Shown: in pieces, positions 21,601-30,760 of the stretch
Layout of the letters: each line of letters starts with the position of its first letter
How positions within the stretch are numbered: position 1 is the first letter of the stretch
DNA from: Silene noctiflora
Lineage: Eukaryota; Streptophyta; Magnoliopsida; Caryophyllales; Caryophyllaceae
Assembly (NCBI GenBank): GCA_009801015.1
Contig: VHZZ01000734.1
Coordinates: 65,462-98,831, forward strand
Direction: 5' to 3'
Length of the DNA: 33,370 nucleotides
The notes under the pieces: generated by a model
Seen by the model: only the letters and a program-made list of their open reading frames with translations
The model's database searches: none
What the model was told of the DNA's origin: nothing
Translations under genes and position numbers: made by a program

Positions 21601-24600
21601 GAGAAAAGATCATTGGTTGATAAAAGGTGTATATATTAAGGGAGGTAAGGGACAAGGTAGGCTGAGGCGCAAAGGTCAACGCGTTGCATTGTGTGGATGA
21701 TATAAACTAGTGCCACGTCTAAACAAAAGACCAACTAATGCTGCAGTCCACATTTCAATTTCTGTATGCTCCGACACCAACTAGGGAAACAATCAGTTTC
21801 AAAAAGGCAAGACAAACGAGAATGAAAAATTCATTTAATGCACACACAATAGCAATAGTAATAGCAAGACTAAAATTTGGCAAATCAAGCTGGGTTGATT
21901 TTGGAAATGGAAACATAATTAAGCAGGGCGCAACAGACAAGTAGAGCAGTCAATAGAAACAAGCAGCATAACTAATCAATCTGACCTTTGCAAGTTACTG
22001 AGTACCTTTGCGGGAACGGAGTATAACATTTACATGAACTGAATTAGAGTGAAATGAGAGAGGCAAAGGTACCTTAGCGGGAACGGATAAGACATCCTTA
22101 ATTGGAAAAAAAGGATTGTTGGCTTGATATTGAAGGAAACTGGAAATCTGCGAAGCCAAGTCATTGGTAGTTTCAAATTGACTAACTACAGTCAAATCCA
22201 CATCTCCATGAGGAAGGTATGTCTTCAAAGGCACTGATCCGCATAGGTAAACCTGCAAATTTAACAACCCATTATTATTATAATTATAAACTTGATTATT
22301 TTTGGTGTCAAATAAGATACAATAATACACCCTCCATCCCGGTCATTCTCTCTAACAACGTCCACAAATGGTCCCCTCCCCTCCCCCTCCCCTCTCCTTT
22401 AGTCTTTTTGCCAAAACCAAAGGTAAACAAATGAATATGTCCCTCCGCTCCATTGAATAGTAATCTCTACCGTTGACAGTGATTTTAATCATGTAGCAAA
22501 ATTAGAAGAGATCAATTTGGAAATGGAACACTCACATGACGTCAGAGATGTTAGATTGTTAGCCCAGGTCCCAGGAGAAACAAGGGAGAGATGGTTTTTG
22601 AATAGAATTTGAGGTCATGCTGTGTACCGTTAAAGTGTTAATAGATGATACTAACTCCTAAATCCAATCCTCTAATTTTTTTATTTGGGTTTTATTCTTA
22701 TTTACTTTTTTAGGAAGATTGTGTGGTTCAAAATTGAAATTAATTTGCATGGGTATCGTGTTTTGTGTGGTGCAACTTCATTTCCTTAATTCTTGTGCAA
22801 AAAAAAGGGAACAATATAGCGGATAGGAGGGAGTAACAAGAATTATGTCGAAGGAGAATTGTTCGGAGTAAGGATCCGTCTTAAATTTTAAAACGCGTCA
22901 AATACAAGCACTTGATAGTAATAAAGACGGCATTTCTCATGCAACTTGTCATGTGATTTGATATGTATTTGACCTATCTTAAACTTAATACATATAATGT
23001 CCGTCTTAAATGAAAATTTGTGTGTTCAGAGAAGCACCGAGTTAACACTAGGTTGGAGAATCATAGACACAAAGTTGATAGTGGTGAGGTCTCAAAGTTG
23101 CCAAGAAGAGAGACTCTTGGGCCGTAATGTTGCGGGGTTGGTTGAAAAAGGGTCTGATATAGGTGATACAATACCTACTCTCAACACTTATGAGGCATTA
23201 GCTGAGAGATAGATTGGCCTTGATACTGCTGGAAAGGAGCACGAAGTGCTAGTGGATGATATCCCCTTGATAAGGTTACTTAGATGAAGATATGTTCTTG
23301 GAATATTAGGGGATGTAATGACCCCTTAAAGCTTATGGAAATAAAGAATTTTATTAATGATAATGTGGATGTTCTAGATCTCTTGGAGACTAGAATTTAA
23401 AAAAAAAAAAATCTGCCAGAATAATTGATAATACTTTCAGGAAGTATAGTGTGGTAACAAATTATGATTGTCATGTTAATGGAAGAATTTGGCTAACTTG
23501 AAATCCAGTAACAGTTAAGGTTACCATTGTGGAAATTAAGGATCACATGATACATTGTCATTTGGTCCATCATGCTACTAATAACTTCTTTCATTGCTCC
23601 ATTGCTTATGGAAGTAATGATGCTAAAGATAGATTAGCTCTATGTCATGCAATGACATTAGTCATTGTGTCTTTGAATGGATAATACTAGGGGATTTAAT
23701 GTGATAAGAAATGTTGTTGAAAGGATAAGCAACACTCCCCTTACATTGTCAGATATGTTTGACTTCAATAATTGCATCTTACAATGTGGTTTGGAGGATA
23801 TTTAAAGCATTGGCTGTGAGTATACATGAACCAACAAATAGGATTCTGGAATTAGAGTCTGGAAAAAACTAGATAGGGTCTTGGTGATTACTGGTTGAAT
23901 GAGCAAATTTCCCACCTCTTTTGCTAATCTAATGTGCTTCAGGGATTTCTGATCATTCCCCTGTGTTTGTCTCAATCATTGCAGATTTGGACATGAGACT
24001 AGGTTTTTTTTAAACTGTTGAATTGGGCACTCTGAATATCATGATTTGGTTGCCCAAGCCTGGAATATTCTTATTGCGGGCTTTAGAATGTTTATGCTCT
24101 TCTCTATACGGAAAAAATTTAAAATATAGCTTAACTAAGCTGCACAAGCATCACTTTTCTAATATTAGTCTAAGAGCAAAAGTGGCTAAGAAGGTCTTTT
24201 AAGCTGGCATATTCAGCTCCAAACATCTCCTCAATCCTCTAGCCTAATAATATAATAGAGGGACTTGCTAACTGCTTATGTTAGAATTAAGATAGACGAA
24301 TTGAGTATCCTAAGTCATAAAGCAGAAGTTGGCAATACTATTATTAATGATAGTAGCACTAAATACTTTTTTTTTTTACAAAGATTCAAGAAAGAAAACA
24401 TGCTCAGATTATTGGAGAATTGAATGAGTCTAATAGTATTAGGAGAGTGGGAATGAATAATGTGGCTGATGCTTTTATTGACTATTATACTAGTCTGTTG
24501 GTTTCTTCTCTACCTGTTGCTCCTCAGGACAAGAAGTTTTTTCTACTGGTCAACCAGAAAGATGAGATTCTCGGATTAGACCTATTACAAAGGATGGAAT

Positions 24601-26804
24601 AAGAAAGCATTATTTGACATTAACTCTAATAAGAGTTTTGACGAAGATGACACTCTTGGCCCTTAATAGAAAATGATTTTCATAGGGACATCTTGGATTT
24701 CTTTAGAACTCGTAAACTGAATAAGCAGGCTAATTCAACCCTTCTAGCTATTATTTTAAGAATAAAGTGGTTCATTCAATTCAGGATTTAGACTTGTCTC
24801 ATGTTGTTCAACCGTCTACAAGACCATTAAGAAGATTCTTTCTTCTAGATTAGGCATCAAATTTGGTCAAAATATCCTTTACGACTTTGGTCAAAGAGTA
24901 TGATAGAAAATTCATATCACTTAGGTTCTTGATAAAGGTGGATATTCGAAAGGCCTTTGATACACTTCAATGGAAATTCATTGACAACATGCTCCAAGCT
25001 TTGAATTTGCCTCCTCAATGCATTAAGTGGATCATAGAGTATATAACTGGCTCTTCATTTTCTCTTAAAATAAATGATGAAATGGAGGGATTTGTTTCAA
25101 GGAAAAAAAGTGGGATGAGGCAAGGGGCCCCTTCTCTTTCTTCTTGTTTGTCCTTAGCATGGAAATATTATCCAGATATCTTAGACGGATCTACTCCAAG
25201 CTTCAAAATTCTTATCGCCCTAAATGCTCCAGCCTGAAACTAATCCTTTTGATATTTGCAGATGACCTAATGGTTTCCATGAGGAGGGATCTACCATAAG
25301 TTAAAGTTGTAAAGGATATTTTGACCAAATTTACTGCCTAGTCCGGTCTCAATGCAAATCCTAAAAAAACTGAAATTTATTTTGGTGGGGGTATGCAATC
25401 AGGTTAAGCATCTCATCTTATCTTAAACTAGTTTTACTGAAGGCCATTTTCCATTATAATATTTGGGCTTATTTCCTCTAAACTTACAAAGGAAATATAT
25501 GGTGTTGTTTTGACAAAAAATTCAGAATTGTGTAATACACTGGTTTACTAATTAAGGCTTTTTCCTATGCTGGTTGGGTGAAACTTATTAATTCTATAAT
25601 TTTTTGCATAGACACCTCTTTGTTGTGTTAGTATTCTGCTTCCTAAATGAATTGTCAAAGCTATTAATAGACTCTATAATAATTTCTTTTAGGATATTCA
25701 AAATAAAAGTAGAAAATTGGTGATAAGAGCTCGAAGTAAATCTGTTCTTTGTGGGTTAAGGGTGGATTTAATGTGAAGGAACTCTTTTATTGAAATAAGG
25801 CGTCACTGTCTAAATGGATTTGGTAATTGAATCAAGCTAGTGTTGGATTGTGGAGGAAGTGGATTTACACTTTTCTCCTATCCTCTGCTGGAATGTTCAG
25901 TGCAAAGATAGCTTCCCTGAAAGCTTTGAGAGCATCCTTAAAGTCAGAGATCTCTGAATTCAACAATCAGGGAATAGATAAGTTGCTGACTTGCTGATGA
26001 TAGCATATATAATTGTGATGTAAATACAAGCTTAGGGAGCATTATGAGTCTGGAGGGTGGATAAGAGTCTGACAGGGGGAGAAGTTATTCCTAAACACAA
26101 AATAATAACTTTTTTGCCACTAAGAAAAAACTTGCAACCATAGACAACATTGTGAAGAAGGGAATGATAATAATTAATAGGCGCTGCTTGCGCAAAAACC
26201 AAGTGAAAAGTCATAACCATTCTATTTTTCATGTGCTTATGCACAGTAAATATATGTTATCAGGTTATACGTTGGATGAGAATGAGAGGAAGGGGAGATA
26301 GGTACATTACTTCTCTTTAGTGGAGTGTTAGCAGAAGAAACAAATGACAATGGAAGTCTAGATGGTTCAAAAGTAGTACTGCTACTACTATATATTTCAT
26401 TTGGAGGGAGAGATATAATAGGCTATTTGTAGAGATAAAACATATTGAAGACCATATTTTTAAGTTGATTCGTGCATCAGTTACAATTAGAATCTGTAAC
26501 TTGATACTAATTGGTTTTAGACACCAATTTTTGGATACACATAGATAGATAAACATAGTTGGCTATAATTGTATAGTTATGCTTTTAGTGGATATTGCTT
26601 GTAAGAAGCTCTCAAAATCTTTATTCTCCCCTTCAGAAAGTCTATGTGTCCCAGGATGGCAGGGGGCGCACATATGCTCATATCTTTACTAGAATCAGTT
26701 TTGCTATTACAAAAGGAGTAAGTGGGCGCCACATAGTATCTCGGCTGCCCACTAATGTCTTGTAAATTGTTTTGAGCTTGATAAGAATTGCTTTTTTATA
26801 ATAA

Positions 26805-26846
<42 letters not shown>

Positions 26847-29800
26847 GAGGAGGAGGAGGAGGAGTAGTAGGAGTAGGAGTGGGAGTGGGAGTGGGAGTGG
26901 GAGTGGGAGTAGGAGTAGGAGTAGGAGTAGGAGCAGGAGCAGCAGCAGCAGCATCAGCAGCAGGAGTAGTAGTAGTAGTAGTAGTAATAATAATAATAAT
27001 GCCGTTATTGCCGCAACTTCCTTTCGCGTGGTGTCCTTGCTTTGTTCTCGCCTTTTTGTTCAAGTCTTTTTGTCTTTTTCTTCCATGCCCGACACTGTTC
27101 GATACCATTGTCCTTTTATGGGTCTTAGTGGGTGTCATGATGGTGTTGGAAGGGGTCTTACTATAGATTCCTTGCTCCGGCACCTTTGTGATCGACATTG
27201 TAGTGGCGATGCTCAGGTACTTACTCGTCAAACTCTTCTTGATAGTTTGGCTTTTTTTTTTCTGCTGCTGAGATTACCTTAAAGCGTATGGGGGTTTGGT
27301 TATGTGGGGAGCGCCTTAAAACTCATACCTTTCGTTCTAAGTGTCGGAACAGTCGGGACGATTCTGTGGCGCCCCCGGATTGTGGTGATGGCCTTGTTCG
27401 CTTTGTTATTTATGATATTCCCAGGCCTTCAGCTCTGTCTTCGTTGATTCCCGCGTCTTCTGTTGGGGTTGTTCTTGTTGGTTTAACTATATCTATGTTT
27501 GATTATTTATTATCTATAGGGTTACGCACTGTCAAATTCATCCCTCCAAAGTGTTGGCTTGGTTTTTTCTCGGGTTTTAAAAGGGGCATTAGATGATGTG
27601 GCGGACTCTCCTGATGACCATTCTTGCTGGATTCGCTTGCTTGTGTTGCCTCTTTGTATACTTAAGAACTTTTCCCAAAGGAGTAATCTTGAGTGTAGGA
27701 CTGCTGTTAGGCGCCAGCGTCAGGAGAAGAGTATTGCCAGTGATATTCCTGCTTGGGGTGTGCCTGGTGGTAGTTTGCAACTTGTGCAGGAGACCTTAAA
27801 TGAGGTTCCCCTTCTTTTATTATGGAGGAGGACCTTGATTTGAGTGAGCTTAAACTCCGACAATGTCGGAGGAAGATTTGTGATGGTCATTATACTGCCG
27901 ATGTTCGGGTGCTTTCTTCATCAGGCATTGCTTCTTACTCTGAAGCCACTCTGGCGGCTCTGCGAGATAAGCATCTCATTTCCCCATCTCCCACCTTGTC
28001 GCCTTTGCCTGTTGATCACCATCCCCTTGTTTCCTCTTCGGCTGTTGTTTTGGATATGATTTGGAGTTTCCCGCGTGGCATATCTTGTAGGAGGGATGAG
28101 TTACGTGCTCAACATCTTATAGACTATTTGGGCGGAGCTGCTATTGCTATTTCGGATGATTTGATTGCTTCTATTACTCGGGTGGTTAATCTTTTCCTTG
28201 AGGGCCGGTGTCCGCAGGTTCTGGGTGAGTACATTACTAGTGATTCGCCAACACCGCTTGTTAAACCAGGCGATGGTATAAGTCCTATTGTTGTGGCACT
28301 GTTTGGAGGCGCCTTGTCTCTAAGGTCGGTGCTTGTTTGGTCGTTCCTTCTTTATCTGGTTATTTTGAAGGTCTTCAGTTTAGGGTTGGGGTATCCGGTG
28401 GAGGAGAGGCTATTCTGCATGCCTTGAATCGGTTCGTTGAGGCTCGTGGTGGTGATGTGGGTCTTTCTATATTGTTGATCGTCTTTGAGAATGCTTTCAA
28501 CTTAGTTGATCGTGTGACCATGTGACCATGTTACAGGAAGTCCGTCGTCATTGGCCGTTTCTATCCCGATGGGTGGATTTTTGTTACTCTAGTCCTACAC
28601 GGCTGTTTCATGGGGAGCTTAGCTTATGGTCTTATCGGGGGGTTCCACACGATGATCCTTTGGGCCCTTTACTTTTTGCTTTGGTGTTGCACCCGTTGGT
28701 GTGCAAGATCAAGGACTCTTTTCACCTAAGTCTGCAGGCTTGGTACTTGGATGACAACACTATTGTTGGGGACACTTTGGTGGTGGGGAAGGTCTTAGAC
28801 CTGTTTCTGGAGGATGGTCCTCGGTTTGGCCTTCATCTTAATGTTGATAAGACTGAGGTTTTTTTTGCCTATGGAGGACCCCAGGAGTCGGCTTTCGGGT
28901 GTTTTCCCCCCCTCTATTGGTCAACCTTTGCATGTCACAGTTCTGGGTGGTCCCGTCAATGTTTGCCTTGTTTTTGGCAGTGACCTGGTAGCGAAGAGAG
29001 TGACCAGAACCATAGAGCTTATTGATTCTGTCGCAAGGATTGATGACCCACAGTGTGAGTTGCTTCTGCTTCGGGCTTGTACTGGTATCTCCAAACTTTA
29101 CTTTGCTTTGCATACTTGTTCCCCACGTGTCTTTGGGTCCGCTCAGCTTTCTTTTGATGCAACATTTCGATCTAGTTTAGAACGTATTGTCACTGCTTCT
29201 GGGTCTGGTTTTGGGGATTGGCAGTGGCGGCTTGCCACCTCCCCTTTTCATTTTGGTGGGCTCGGGGTTTATACTGCTGGGGATGTCCTTCATTATGCTT
29301 TTATGGCGTCTCGTTTGCAGTATGCTGAGTTACAGACTAAGCTTCTATGTCCTTCTGGTATCATTGTTGTTGGCCCTACTTTTGACTATTTTTTTTTATG
29401 AGATCACGGGTTCTGATCTTCTCCGTGATCCTAGTGAAATCGCTCCCCCTAAACTTATGAAAAAATTGGCATATATATATATTTCGCAAAAGTTGCTGCT
29501 ACATCGGACTTTATTTTCTCTTTTACTCCGCGACATATGGCGTTATGGAAGTCTCAGCAGGGTGCTCACTCATCTGATTGGTTGCGTGAAGTTCCTATTT
29601 CTGGGTTGGGGCAGACTATGAATGGAAAGACCTATCGTAGTGTGGTTAGTTATCGACTGGTTGATCCATTATTCACAATGTCTAGGCCATGTCCTTCTTG
29701 TTCTCGAGTCTATAATGGTTATGTCTATGGCGATCCTGCTGTCTCTTGTGCCGGTACTATGGGCAGTAAGCATTGACATAACCTCGTTCGTGACACCTTA

Positions 29801-30388
29801 TTGGATATCTGCATCAGGCTTGGGCTTTCTGTCGGTAAGGAGGTCGATATCGGTTTGGTTAAAGGGCATGACAGGCCCCTTCGTCCGACGGATTTGCTGC
29901 TTTATTCTCGGGACATGGGGCGTGATATGTGTGTCGATCTGACGGGGTCTTCCCACTTGACTCAGTCTGGGATGTCTGATTTTGTGCCTTGTCGTGTTGT
30001 TGTTGATGCTGCTCAGCTTAAGTGTGCCAAGTATCGGGATTTGTGCATGGCGGCTGGTTATGGTTTCCTACCCTTCTCCTTCTCTTCGCTGGGGGAGCTC
30101 GATATGGATGTTGTTGCCTTGCTCAAGCGAATTCAGAAATTCTCTGTGTCTCAAGATGCCGGGGCTAGTTGGGCCACTTATATTTTTTTCTAGACTTATC
30201 TTTGTTATCGTTAAGGGAGTGGGCGCCCAGATTGTATCTCGGCTGCCCATTAATTTCTTGTAAACTTTGATTTTATCTTAATAAAAGGTGCCCTATTTTT
30301 TATAGTAAAAAAATATAATAATAATAATAATAATAACAATAACAATAACAATAACAATAACAATAACAATAACAACAATAATAAGAAC

Positions 30389-30443
<55 letters not shown>

Positions 30444-30512
30444 TTATCCATCACAAGTGGCACGTTCCTTATCCTTCACATAAGATAATTTAATAAATAG
30501 AACAGAAAAAAC

Positions 30513-30587
<75 letters not shown>

Positions 30588-30717
30588 TAAGGAAACTAAA
30601 TAAATATGAATCATCCTTTAAATGCTATTACTTCTTTAATCTATAACTAAAAAGCGTAATAATTTTATTCTTAATATTCAGACACAAAAATGACATATAC
30701 GCCCTCTTTCACCTTGT

Positions 30718-30760
<43 letters not shown>

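Larger units (their letters stand above)
22990..26558 (+). mobile_element. Decayed L1-type LINE in intron 1
   Basis: An ordered series of relics on the + strand, antisense to the host gene. It starts with an ORF1/linker end (22997-23280, TLNTYEALAE then DTAGKEHEVLVDDIP). The apurinic endonuclease start is at 23284 (MKICSWNIRGCNDPLK), with a frameshifted GDFN block at 23690 and SDHSP at 23949. Reverse transcriptase motifs are VDIRKAFDTLQW (24942), GMRQGAP (25116) and IFADDL (25254). Post-RT blocks follow (LNVKELFYWNKASLSKWIW at about 25770) and a terminal IYFIWRERYNRLFVEIKHIE (about 26386). Numerous stops and frameshifts make it non-functional. No target duplication was found. Confidence 0.85.
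27001..30305 (+). mobile_element. Non-LTR retroelement with RT and restriction-like endonuclease, degenerate
   Basis: A 3.3-kb element whose coding strand is antisense to the host gene. The first Met is near 27085, followed by a CPFMGLSGCHDG ... LLRHLCDRHC Cys/His segment. A long linker (27288-28300) comes next, then the reverse transcriptase (28337-28870) and a region ending with a Cys-rich knuckle (about 29690-29755). The C-terminal block (29850-30193) has LRPTD ... CVDLTGSS ... KCAKY, the spacing of a PD-(D/E)XK restriction-like endonuclease. At least five frame changes and an internal stop make it inactive. It is bounded by (TAA)n on both sides and ends TTTTTTATAG. I recall related plant proteins annotated only as reverse-transcriptase-domain proteins; the clade is not assigned here. 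Confidence 0.75.

Noticed and set aside
21738-21944. Overlapping ORFs on both strands in intron 2
   Set aside because: They mirror each other over the same bases, lack family similarity and lie inside a supported intron.
26752-27231. Long ORFs encoding poly-Thr/Pro, poly-Ser/Arg or poly-Gly/Val
   Set aside because: They are translations of the composite microsatellite at 26800-27000 in different frames, with no conserved domain of their own.
27085-30193. The successive ORFs considered as an operon-like set of separate novel genes
   Set aside because: They align end to end as one retroelement protein in shifting frames, with RT motifs in the middle and endonuclease-like motifs at the end.
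26804-30588. Repeat arrays considered as CRISPR or satellite arrays
   Set aside because: They are uninterrupted tri- and hexanucleotide runs without spacers, in a plant nuclear context; microsatellites explain them.
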